Part shown: in pieces, positions 33,356 through 43,627 of the stretch
How positions within the stretch are numbered: the stretch's first letter is position 1
Layout of the letters: every line of letters begins with the position of its first letter
Source of the DNA: Diphasiastrum complanatum
Lineage: Eukaryota; Streptophyta; Lycopodiopsida; Lycopodiales; Lycopodiaceae
Length of the DNA: 64,000 nt
Direction: 5' to 3'
NCBI GenBank assembly: GCA_029204225.1
Contig: CM055101.1
Span: 31,402,519-31,466,518, forward strand
Notes under the pieces: generated by a model
The model's database searches: none
What the model saw: only the letters and a program-made list of their open reading frames with translations
Told to the model about the DNA's origin: nothing
Position numbers and translations under genes: made by a program

Positions 33356-35735
33356 TTGTTCTATGATAATTCTTTGTTACAAAAGTGTTAAACTTGATGT
33401 TCATAAGCATGCCATGCAAAAGTTTTCATGCTTCAATCTGGTCGCATGCATGAATCGAGAGTATGTGTCACTCAATTTCTCTGGGGTAGACATGATAACA
33501 TGCTGGTTAGCAGGGAAAGGAGAAATCTTGTACCACCAAACACAAGTTTTGCAATGGTGATTGAAAAACTAAGCAAATTGTCTTCTAAAAAAATTTACTC
33601 CAATCTTTTGCTATGTACAACATGAGGATTTCTCTAGGTTCTAGAAATAAAAGCTGCAACATTGTCGGAATATCAAAATTTGTATACATTTGATACGTCT
33701 TTTGTCAAGGTATTCCCACGTCAGATTTTTGTTGCAAGCTAAAATTGATGGGTTTTCTTATCTTATCTTCATATTTTTGTTGCAGCCTAAGTTTTTCATC
33801 ATTTCACAAGAGATTGAATAATGGGGCAACCCAAGATTTCCTTCATTCCAGAGCAAATTCTTTGCTGGTAAAAATATGCCCACATGTTTGATCAGCTAGC
33901 GATATGTAACATTTGGTCACTATGTGTGCATAATGGCAATCTTCAATACTTGTTGGTTGTATAACCCAATTGAAAATTGATGCACATTAAATCTTTAATC
34001 TTATTAGACTCTCTGCAAAACATTTAATGTCAAATATTGCCTTTTGATGCTGCTGTTTGGTTGCTTCAAATTTTGTAGCCTTGACAGCTCCATGAGACTC
34101 TTTAGTGGTGCATATACTCAAAAACTGTACTAGGAAAATCTTAACAAGGATTTCCAAACCGAAGGGTCACATCAGATTCACGGGTTCTTCTTAAGGTACT
34201 GAATCCTAGGTGTTCGCATAACATTAGTGCAATATGGTTGACATATCAAGCTTCTTTACCCGCTATTTTCTGTATTTGCAAGTGTGGATATGAATAGAAG
34301 TGCATTGAGGACCTAGTCGTATGCTATGTTCGTTCCTCACATGCCACCAAGAAATCTGTGTGGATACTAAATGTCTGAACCAATATCGAATATTTGACCG
34401 ATTATTGTAGCAATGCAGGTAAAACTACATTCACCAACGTGGCTCCTATATATATTGTTCCTAGCTTGTTGGGATCTATTCAAGGTCGTGTGGGTGAATT
34501 TGTGAATAGTTGAATGTGGTAGTTGTTTCACCTACAATCAAAATTCCTTGGCATACACGTGAGGTTGTTTCAAATGTCATGCAAAACACATTGTTTTTTT
34601 GCTTTCAAAAAGATGATTCAAGTCACCCTCACAAAAAATATTATTAGGGCAATCCCTAAATATTTGAAAAGAAAGTCACATTTGATTATGATACCATACA
34701 ATATTACTACAATAAAAAAATTATACAACCACAATTCTATTCCCAAAAAATCCCACAGGTGTCTTTTAGCAAAAATGCACAGGTTTGCAGAGCGTGAAGT
34801 AACGGGCAGAAAGCGGTTGATGCACGGAGGACAGTGACAGAAAACTAGAATTAGTTTTAATTAAGCCTAATGCATTTCTTTTGATTAGAGCTTTAACTTA
34901 ATCAGTTCCTTGGATTGATCACATAAAAGATCAACGAAGGATATAGAGATCAAGAGAAAAAGGATAGAGATCACAGATAGAACAGATAGAACTGTAAAAG
35001 TTCGAGATAGTTTCAGAGTGAGTTTACAGATTAGCAGTAACTAGTCATATTACTCGTGAGAGAGAACATCTCTCTCGCTGATCTGGGAAATAGACAACGC
35101 TCAAGAAAAATATTGTAAATTCAGTTTTGATAATAGAAGCGATTTTCACAATGCTCTGTTCTGTAATGTGTATGATCTACAATATTAGAATGCATGTTAG
35201 CAGTAGATAACTTTCTGCTGTTGTTTTATTCAACATTATCTGTTGTTTACAAGTTTAATTTTACAACAGATCGTCAGAAGCAATTTGGGGCTTGGAAGAG
35301 AATTAGACCGTAGTCAGTAGCAGTAGCTACGGTTGCCAAATCAGCTCTATCCATCATCTTCGATTCAACTCGAGATCCCACGATTCCCATCAGTGGCATC
35401 AGGACGCGGTTGATTTCGAATGAAACAATTTTTACCAAAGTACCTACAAGAGATCATCAACAAAACATCACATAGTTTCTCTTGACAAAGTAAGACTAAA
35501 CCCTTGGAAGCATGTGATCATGGCTCAAGGTTGAGGCCCAAGGTTTAGGAAAATGACCAATACCCATGGTAAGGTCCTCCTAACACTTCACAAGGTTCCA
35601 TACTTCCATCCAAGGCATAAACACCTTCATGCCCTTATCCAAGGACACAAGTATTTTAATCCAAAGGCACCTACCCTTATACAAGGGCGATTTGCCATTT
35701 AGCCTCCTAGATACTAAATGGGCACATAGGGGCTA
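33356..35735. other. VPS51 3' flank, no gene recognised
   Basis: This holds the VPS51 3' untranslated region and intergenic DNA. A stretch from about 34825 to 35390, starting TGACAGAAAA and followed by a PBS-like GTGGCATCAGGACG, may be an old LTR, but I could not find its partner. No coding sequence is supported. Confidence 0.45.
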
Positions 35736-36227
35736 CTAAATGAGCACATAGGGGTTACTGAAGTACTGCTCGTTACATAGGTATGAAACATTCCTTTCTC
35801 CTAAACTTAAATTTTTTCTTGTAAGAAAAAATTTGAAAAATTCTTTTGGAGACCAGCCTCTTTTTCCTAGGTATCTTCCTCTTCTGACTTGCTCCCTCCA
35901 CCTGATTAAAAATTTCCAAAGCACTCTACTCCTTAGAGTTCTTTGTCGACTATTAACAATCACCTCAGGTTCAAGTGGTCCACTTGCGGACTCATCACAA
36001 AGCTCTACTAGATCTTCCACAGGGACCAAAGTTTTTCCAACCTCCAACGAGGGTTTTAACTTACTAACATAAAAACCTGAATGAATTTCAACATTAGCTG
36101 GAAGGTCTAGCTTGTATGCGATCTTGTTAATTACTTGGATAACCTTAAAAGGACCGCAATACCTAGGCGCCAACTTTACACACTTACCAGATTTCAAGCC
36201 CCTAGAGTGAATAGGGACCCTAAAAAA
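35736..36227 (-). pseudogene. Gypsy integrase C-terminus fragment
   Basis: The minus-strand frame from about 36225 reads FFRVPIHSRG, then KLAPRYCGPFKVIQVINKIA, FYVSKLKP and a degraded chromodomain (WKFLIRWREQ). This is the last part of a gypsy polyprotein from a family different from the two other gypsy families here. It is cut at 36228 by the start of a copia LTR, which most likely inserted into it. Confidence 0.85.
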
Positions 36228-37193
36228 TGTTGGATTATTCTCCTACTAATCGACTAATCAGCATTTTAATCTTTGTCCAACTTTTATCCAGACCTGCAGA
36301 TTTCTTCGTATTTTTACACAATCTGCATAACTACTCGGAAACAATTTACAGTGTCATGATTTTTGGGGTTTTCGCCTTTCAAGATTTTCTCTCACTTCGA
36401 CTTTTTCGCAAAATGTCAGATGTCTCAAATATTAAGAAAATGCCTTTAGCGAAGACCTTCGCGTTTTTCACATTTTTTGCAAGACAATTTATTGTTCATC
36501 TTAAAGGCTACAGACTTGCTCTAACCGTTTAGCAAGTAAATTTCCGAGAAGACTATCTGGATGGATGCCAGCACATCACAGCCAACTGGATGACGCATTT
36601 GAGGACCTAATTAGTTGTCCTACTATTGGACGTTGTCGCATTTGCTTAGTATAAATAGCTACTCATATTTTTACATTTGGGTGTGTGTTGATCTTACAAC
36701 ATTGATGCGATCAAGAGATCAGCAAGTATTGAATAGTTAGCTCTCTCTCTCTCAAGCCTGCAAACAAGGACACTCTTGAGCATTCTAGCTCACTTCTTTA
36801 GAGTTGATTAGGGATTGCTATTGCACTCACTGCCTATTAGCATTGCACTTAATTCAGACTTTTCTTTAGTCGCTCAAAGATAGCTTAGAGTACGCGGCTT
36901 CGATCCGCAAACTTGTTGTACTCATTTTTCGCGACTAATTATTTGTTTGACAATTCAATGCTAAATGTTTGGCTACGTAATCACTGTAGTACTAATGATT
37001 TCAAAGTTAGTTACTATAAGATCGAACATGATTTCTATCACTATTGTTTTGTTCGAAATTGATAAGCGTAGTTATGCATAAAGAAAGAAAAAGATAGTTT
37101 ATTCCGCTGCGCACGATAAATTTTCTTTCATGTTGTTTGAATTCTTTTTATTTGATTCTTTTCGACCTATCTTTTGCACACCTCTTTCCAACA
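36228..37193 (+). repeat. Copia-type LTR, 966 bp
   Basis: It begins TGTTGGA and ends TCCAACA, a perfect 7-bp inverted terminal pair. The primer site follows directly, so this is a 5' LTR in plus orientation. No 3' partner was found in the window. The left boundary falls inside a gypsy integrase frame. Confidence 0.82.
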
Positions 37194-37206
37194 TGGTATC
37201 AGAGCG
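37194..37206 (+). other. Primer-binding site (tRNA-iMet type)
   Basis: TGGTATCAGAGCG lies directly after the 966-bp LTR. Confidence 0.85.
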
Positions 37207-37378
37207 TTGATTCTTCAAGGCCTACTATTATATCAGAGCACAAGCTCTTATAGTTGATATTTTTCGTGATATGAAATTATTCTTCAGTTCGAATCAATTT
37301 GTTTCAGTATTAAAGAATTGATTTCCAATTGTAGCGCCGCACAATATCTCTCTTAACGTCGTCAAATTAAAGTTTCAG

Positions 37379-37510
37379 ATGGATTATCAATGTAAAGTTG
37401 GTCTTAATGCATACAAGCTGAATGGATCCAATTATCATTTATGAAAATTTAAGATGAAGACCTTGTTAATCGCCAACGAGTTGTGGGATGTTGTTACAGG
37501 TACAAGAAAA
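37379..37510 (+). pseudogene. Copia gag N-terminal fragment
   Basis: The frame from ATG at 37379 reads LNAYKLNGSNYHL, a stop where Trp is expected (TGA for TGG), then KFKMKTLLIANELWDVVTG. This is the N-terminal signature of copia gag. The similarity ends near 37510 and the rest of the element is missing. Confidence 0.75.
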
Positions 37511-37731
37511 TTGAAGGTACATGGCTACCACTGGATTAAGACTTTGAACTAAATGGTCACTCAAACCGAATGGAGATAAACATTATCTACAATGAAGAAT
37601 ATTTGACTATGGTTGAGGTGGAAGAGCATTGGAAGCTTGATTTTATCAGAACAGAGCTCATGCTATTACAAACCAATCTACCAACATATTTCAGATTTAT
37701 CATCAATGGAAGACTCGTAAGTACTGTATGT

Positions 37732-38464
37732 TTATTGACATTTCAAAATAGCACAAAATGATTGAAAATGATATAATTTACAATTATAATCATCTGAATC
37801 TATATATGTATAAAAATTTGAACAAGGAGGAGGAAGTGGATGAGCATTATCTACAAGAATAATAGGATTGTCCAGAATGGATGTAGCTATATTTACAATC
37901 ATATCTAGTGCAGCAGTATCTACATTACCAATGGGGTAAGGTTGAGGAGAATCTGTGGTATTGGCCCTCCTAACTTTCTTTGGGGCTCTCTTGGGGGCTG
38001 GCTGCTTCCTAGGCCGCTTGGTAGGGAGGTCAGTCCTATCTAATGAATTAGGTCTGGGAGCAGCCGGCTGAGACATGTGTAGCTTGGAATATCTTTCTCG
38101 CATCCTCATCAATAGTTGGAAATCCTTAGACATAATGGTTACTCTTAGCATGTATAGCTAGAAAAAATGAATCTTCAAAAAAAGAGCTCATATAGTCCTC
38201 AACAGCCTCTTGAAGGCACTGAAGAACCGAGGGAGTAAATCTGACAAAATGACCAAGATCATTCCTAGTAATATGACGGATAACACGGTAAAATGGAGCT
38301 CTCTAAATCAGTAGATTGGTTGATCTCTGATATTTACGAATATCAGAGAGCCACCTGCTACAGTTGTGTCTTCTAGTTCGAACGGGAGGGGTAATGGCAA
38401 CGACAGGGGCTGAGGATGCACTAGTAGAGAAGAATTTCCTCTTCGTCTGTTTTCTCCTCTCCAT
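37732..38464 (-). pseudogene. Divergent histone H3 (CENH3-like) pseudogene with C-terminal extension
   Basis: The minus-strand frame from ATG at 38464 has a basic N-tail (MERRKQTKRKF), then an H3 fold: SDIRKYQRSTNLLI (alpha-N), APFYRVIRHITRND (alpha-1), VRF then LQCLQEAVEDYMSSFFEDS (alpha-2), LAIHAK and VTIMSKDFQLLMRMRERY (alpha-3). TNLLI and a loop 1 about one residue longer than canonical H3 are CENH3-like traits. Two lesions are seen: a TAG stop at 38303-38305 just before RAPF, and a one-base loss near 38144 at the AK-RVTIM junction. After the fold the frame continues about 100 residues, with a Lys/Arg/Pro block (KRPRKQPAPKRAPKKVRR), which normal H3 lacks. It is probably dead. Host CENH3 duplicate or mobile-element cargo are both possible. 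Confidence 0.75.
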
Positions 38465-38599
38465 AGAGGTATTCTGAGGGATATCGCACTTGTGTGTGAT
38501 CAGCAAGATAGGAAGGGGAGGGGTCCAAAGTGTTCGCAGAGGAGCGATATGTATGGAAATTCTATATGGCATATGGGACCTGTGCGAACTGTCAAATTG

Positions 38600-38865
38600 T
38601 ATAAAATGGACACGTGGTGACTGTCCAACCAATGATTTGACGACACATGTCAAGGTGTCATCTCTCACGTGTGCGATCGTACGTACGAATAAAAAAATGA
38701 CACTTGTTGTCCATCCAACCAATGAACACCAGACACGTGTTTTGATGTCATTTCACATGTGTCCAGCTGTCACATCACACGTGCCAAAGCGTGCAAACGA
38801 ATCGGGAGCCAACACGTGTTCGTTGACCGTTGACTGCACGTGTGAAAAAATTCCCTATAAAAAAC
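38600..38865. promoter_or_regulatory. Divergent promoter with six G-boxes and a TATA box
   Basis: Six exact CACGTG boxes lie at 38611, 38666, 38734, 38778, 38813 and 38837. CCAACCAATGA (a CCAAT box) occurs at 38625 and 38715, 90 bp apart. TATAAAAAA lies at 38856-38864, oriented for the plus-strand gene. The block sits between the H3-like pseudogene (minus) and the unknown gene (plus). CACGTG is the known core of plant bZIP and bHLH binding sites. Confidence 0.6.
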
Positions 38866-39082
38866 ATGCAATCCGATTAATTTTTGCTTCTTTTTTTTTG
38901 CGTGCGCTTTGTGTTGCCTGTTATTTCTTGATCTTTACCTGCGCACAAGTGCCATATCCCGGTTCTATCTACCGTACATATCTCTCTTGTGCATGCTCTT
39001 TGCATTTTTTCGTATTGTCTCCCTCGCGCACATGTGCGATTTTTGCCGTAGTACCATAGCCTCGTCCTCAGGATCTACCTGA

Positions 39083-40476
39083 GATTCCAGCCTAACTGTA
39101 TTTCTTACTAAATTTGGGATTACTGACAACCTAGACTACTTCCACAGCCTATTTCGACCATATTTACATGTTTTCAAGACTGCACAACCCAATTCTGAAG
39201 TATTTTATGAACATTATGTTAGATTCAGAGATATACTCAGTATACCTGTTATCTCCATAGGTTCACTCTCCTACATGCATTATAGTGATCTTGTCCATTT
39301 CTTCCTACTGTTCAGGTATATACTAGATAGAATGTTCACTAAATTGTTTGATCTATTTAAAAGCACTTCAATGTGTCTTTACTGCGACAGAAAATGTCGA
39401 TTTGTTGAATACCAGACTGGTTTCGTACTTTTTCTATTAGTTCAGATCCCAGATAGTGAGGAAGTTTCTATTGTTGATCCTCATATTGCATCATCCTCAG
39501 TTCAATCATCCTTTATGGATATTAGTCACTTCCTTATCAACACCCCTGATAAGGATAGTGATTTTCTTGATGTGAATATTGATGTGCTTCGAGATTCTTC
39601 CATTGGCCAGAATATTACTGCTATTGAGCCGATCCCTATAGATGAATCTAAATGTCTCTTTAATTTGCTAGTGTATTATGTAAATGACGATGTTTATATT
39701 ACTATAGTTGATTTGTGTCAGTTTTTTGACTATCGTGAGGATGAGGTGCTATGTTTATTATCCGGTACAATTTTTGAATTCTCCGAATTTGTAGATTTTG
39801 AAACAGATTACCTTGTTGCTGGAATTGATTATGATGATGAGGATGGACTTATGACCGATGAAGAATGCTTGATGAGGGCTTTATTAAATATTGCTGCGCA
39901 TGACGAGGCATACTATCTGATGAAGAATTCACGACATTTCAATCCTAGATGGGCTTCCCTCGTCCATCATTAATGCATTTCATAGATGATTCTTCTTCAG
40001 TAGGTGGTCATAATATTGATCATCCTGATCTGGTTGCTGCTGATGATGAAGAATGTGTAAGTGTTTAAACTTTCTTGCATTAGATTGTTCTTAACTGCTG
40101 AATGTATTTTGATTTAAACTTATATTTTTATTGCAGGATGCTCTCATAATTGATGACTTTGCTGCAAGACGAGGTGGTTACAGACAACATGCATCATCAT
40201 TCCAGAGGGATAGTGGACTTGGCCACTATCTTAGGCTTTTTTTTTAAGAATGAGATCTGTATTGCTCATTTGAAGATGAGCCCAGTTGGAGAGACTCTGA
40301 TAATGGCAGTTAAAGCTTTATCATTTTATCTAGGAGGACACAAATTTGTTAAGACGAATAAGATCATTTTCGTCAAAAGATCTTATGTTTTGAACATTCT
40401 AGGTTTTACTAATGAGAACATTCCTTTAATAAGCTCCCATTATTCATTGTACTCTACTTATATTGATCTTAGTTGA
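39083..40476 (+). pseudogene. Unknown acidic-protein gene, frame-broken
   Basis: I do not recognise this family. A long plus frame open from about 39083 (first ATG in frame 39275) to 39973 encodes a hydrophobic N-part (HYSDLVHFFLLFRYILDRMF), then an Asp/Glu-rich part (YDDEDGLMTDEECLMRALL). The frame shifts near 39955, continuing as LMHFIDDSSSVGG, and reaches a plausible GT-AG intron (40057-40136) joining DDEEC to DALIIDDF. A run of nine T near 40229 marks a second shift before KNEICIAHLKMSP and a stop at 40476. It lies downstream of a TATA box and G-boxes. Confidence 0.4.
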
Positions 40477-41173
40477 AATAAGGATAATGCACATCTATTA
40501 GATGCATACTCTAGCCGAGAAATTTTTCATGACAATACAGCTATAGAAGCTGACACAAAATCTGATGATGAATAGTGAGCACTTTGTATTTTGTTATAAT
40601 ACAATCAATACATTTATATTGAGTATTTTTTCTCTCTCTTGTTTCATAAATTTGCAAGCAATTCCAAACATGTCATGATTTGATGACAATGATGATTGAA
40701 TGTCTTTGTTATCTTCTACTCAGCAATCATCTAATTGTCTCTTCCTGTATGAACTTGCATGTTTTTCTAAACTTGTTGTATTGTGTGGACTTTGTTATAT
40801 GTCGAATCTGAACTCTGCGGTAGAACCACTGAAACAATTGACAAATGTAGTTTCGTTTTTCATTGGTTCCTCCAGGTTGTGTTTTTCAATGAAATGTTGC
40901 CCGTGCTTGCCAATGTGACTTCTCCATTCCTTGTGATGACCAGACACTCATGCTTCCATGTGTTTGCAAAAAATGTTGTATGATCTCTTAGTATGTGTTG
41001 CAGATGTCAAAACCATAATGTCAGTCTTATGTTTGGATCTAAATATATATGAAAAATTGAAAGCATCTTGAAGAATTTATAATAATCATGTAATGAGTGA
41101 TGTGATCTTCTCCCCATGCTTTTGATACTGCATCAACAAACTCGACACAAGTCCTTTCTTATCAATATCAGAC

Positions 41174-42060
41174 TCATTTATCTTTTCTTAGAATAGCAAT
41201 CATACTATCAAGCTTCTTCCATACATCAACTTTTAGTACTCTAGTTTTGCCGTCTTTCTCGAAGTCCTGAGTGGCAGCAATAATATCTGTCCAGACTGAG
41301 TGTTGAATATTAGAAGCCTTACCAGTATGATTTGATAGGAATTGATGTGCTTTTGCTCCTCCTATGCTTGGCTTAGTTGGCATATTTCCAGTCTTTCCTG
41401 AAAGCTTTTCATCTTTTTGAATTTTGCCATGTCCCTTATGAAGGCCTGCTTTTGATAACACTTCTTCTAATCGAGAGATAGCTTCCTTTGCGAATGATGC
41501 TGGCTTAATATTCCAAGCAAAAAATATATGAAGATAAATGATCTTTTCTATTAATCTAACTTCTGCATAAAGAGTGCAAACATGCACATTTTTCAAGGGG
41601 ATAGGTAGCACAGGCTTCCAGTTTGGATATGCATATTCTCTAGTAATTCCTGTACTCCTAGTAACATCTTTTGCCTTTTCTATGCAGTACAAACAAGGGT
41701 TTTTAGATGTAGCACCGTGAGAGACATTATACATGCATTTCAATGTTTTCAAATCACCTGCTAAGCTCCATTCAACATTGAAGTCTCCAACTCCTGGAAC
41801 ATTGAGAAGTCCTCCATCCATATGGTCCTTGATGATCCTAGGATAAGATGTCCTTGAGAATATCCATGATAATATATCGCAATCCTCCTTCAGCACCTGT
41901 CCAAAGAATTAATCAAACTTAGTTTACAAAGAATTAATACTATTCAATGAATGTAATGTAATAATGAGGCTAGTTACCTGAAACGTTGCCAACCACCATA
42001 TATCATTTTCTGACTGGACACTCAGTGCACCATTTATGATAGTTATACTAACCCTCTCAA
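41174..42060 (-). CDS. Spliced transposon-like gene of unknown function (partial)
   Basis: The last exon (41896-41174, minus) encodes about 240 aa. Recognisable features are SLAGDLKTLKCMYNVSHGA, a CLYC pair, then PIPLKNVHVCTLYAEVRLIEK and KPSIGGAKAHQFLSNH. An upstream exon ends SENDIWWLATFQ with the donor GTAACT after 41978. It joins in phase 0 to VLKEDCDILSW through an intron of 81 bp. I associate this arrangement with multi-copy hypothetical proteins of seed-free plants that look transposon-encoded, but that is from memory. The 5' part is not found. A copia element starts at 42135 just upstream and probably separates it. Confidence 0.45.
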
Positions 42061-42134
42061 AGACTCTGTTATTTTACACTTTGCAAACTCCTATTGTTCA
42101 TCATGATACGCTCAGTGGATTTGTCTGTCAATAT

Positions 42135-42870
42135 TGTGAAGAATTGAAAAAGATTATCTATGTTAGATATAGGGTCTTATGTTTTTTACATCAAGAATCT
42201 AGGTGTAGAATGTTGATAGGAATAAATTTGGCATAGATGGCAAATTATGCATTTCCACTTGTAATGCCACTATTGAGCCAAAATAGAGTAAGAGGCTAAA
42301 CACTTGCTAATTAGAGTGTAGACAAGTGTAAAGTTTTTGTTTGATGAATTCCAAGAGGTCCAATAGGATATAGAGGTGGAACCTTGTGAGGTCCAATAGG
42401 AAATTGAGGTGTGCTTGAATATAGTCCAATAGAATTAAGAGGTGCATAGATCAATGATCCAACAGGATCAAGAGGTGACAAAATATGGTCCAATCATAGT
42501 TAAGCATAGTGGTAGCTCGTGGACCTACTAGTATCATTGTACTCCTCATTTTGAAGTTAATTGATTTGGTGATTTCATGGATTTTGTGAGTTATTGGATT
42601 TCTAGCTTTCTCTCTCTACCCGAGAGCTGTTGATGCATTTTCTCTCTCTACCCGAGGAGAGTAGCTTGTTTTTACTTAGATTATTTTTTGAATACTTCCC
42701 ACACGTGTGAGTGAGAGTTGAAAGTGATTGAATGCATGTAGTAGTGTGTTTTTGCCATAGGATTCAAGATTGATCTTGAATCTCAATCTAGTCTTGATCT
42801 TGGTGCATCTACACACCTTAGGAGATCACAAGTACATGTAGTGGACAGTCCACACGTGTGAAATTCAACA
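42135..42870 (+). repeat. 5' LTR of copia element
   Basis: This 736-bp LTR runs from TGTGAAGAATTG to TTCAACA. Its middle contains several degenerate GGTCCAATAGGAT-type repeats. CACACGTGTG palindromes occur twice in its 3' half (near 42702 and 42851). Confidence 0.87.
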
Positions 42871-42883
42871 TGGTATCAGAGCC
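42871..42883 (+). other. Primer-binding site (tRNA-iMet type)
   Basis: TGGTATCAGAGCC begins directly after the 5' LTR. Confidence 0.88.
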
Positions 42884-43627
42884 TACCTAACGTTACCATG
42901 CATTTTGATCCATCTAAGTGAAAAAATTTTCATCAATCTTGAGCTAGAAGTTGTCAAGGCCCATTTTCCTAGCTATCTTGTTCAATCTTGGATCAAAAGA
43001 GATCAAAAGGACATTGATTGGGTCTGACCTGGTACTGTACGGAATCAAGTGCTCAGAAACGTGTGAGGAACATCCAATTTCAGTTTGGAAGTTCTCTCTC
43101 ATGTTTGATCCATTTATCTTGTTTGATAGCTTGTTTTGAAGCTATTTTTGTCTAGTTTCTGTTGCAATCAATTTCATTCCATTTGGTTGAGCCAATCAAA
43201 AGTTATAAGCTTTTGAAGAGGGTTAGGTAGGGCACCTAGACCTTGGTGGACACATTTGGTTTGGTCAAGAGATTGCTTGGTTGATCCAAAATCACGGTTG
43301 TATGCTTGCCAATCTCATCTATATGTGATCTAGGCACTGTTTTGAGATCTTAGCCATTTTGTTTCATGCTATATCATTGTATTTGAGTCAAATTTGGTTT
43401 CTTAGTGTATTTCACACGTGCTAAGAGTGTTAGATCCTAACTTTGCCTATACTCCATCATTTTATGTGAAATAGATCTTGTTTTAGAGAGATTTGAGTAG
43501 CTAGTGAGAATCAATTCACAAATTGTTGTAAGATCTTTCATAGGAGGAGATAGTACTCAATTATTGGATCCTATTGAAAGTGTGTAACAACATTTATTGT
43601 TCATCATTTGAGTTTTCTTCACTTCAA

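Noticed and set aside
38490-39059. A 189-aa plus frame overlapping the promoter
   Set aside because: It runs through the G-boxes and TATA box and has no domain; more likely chance.
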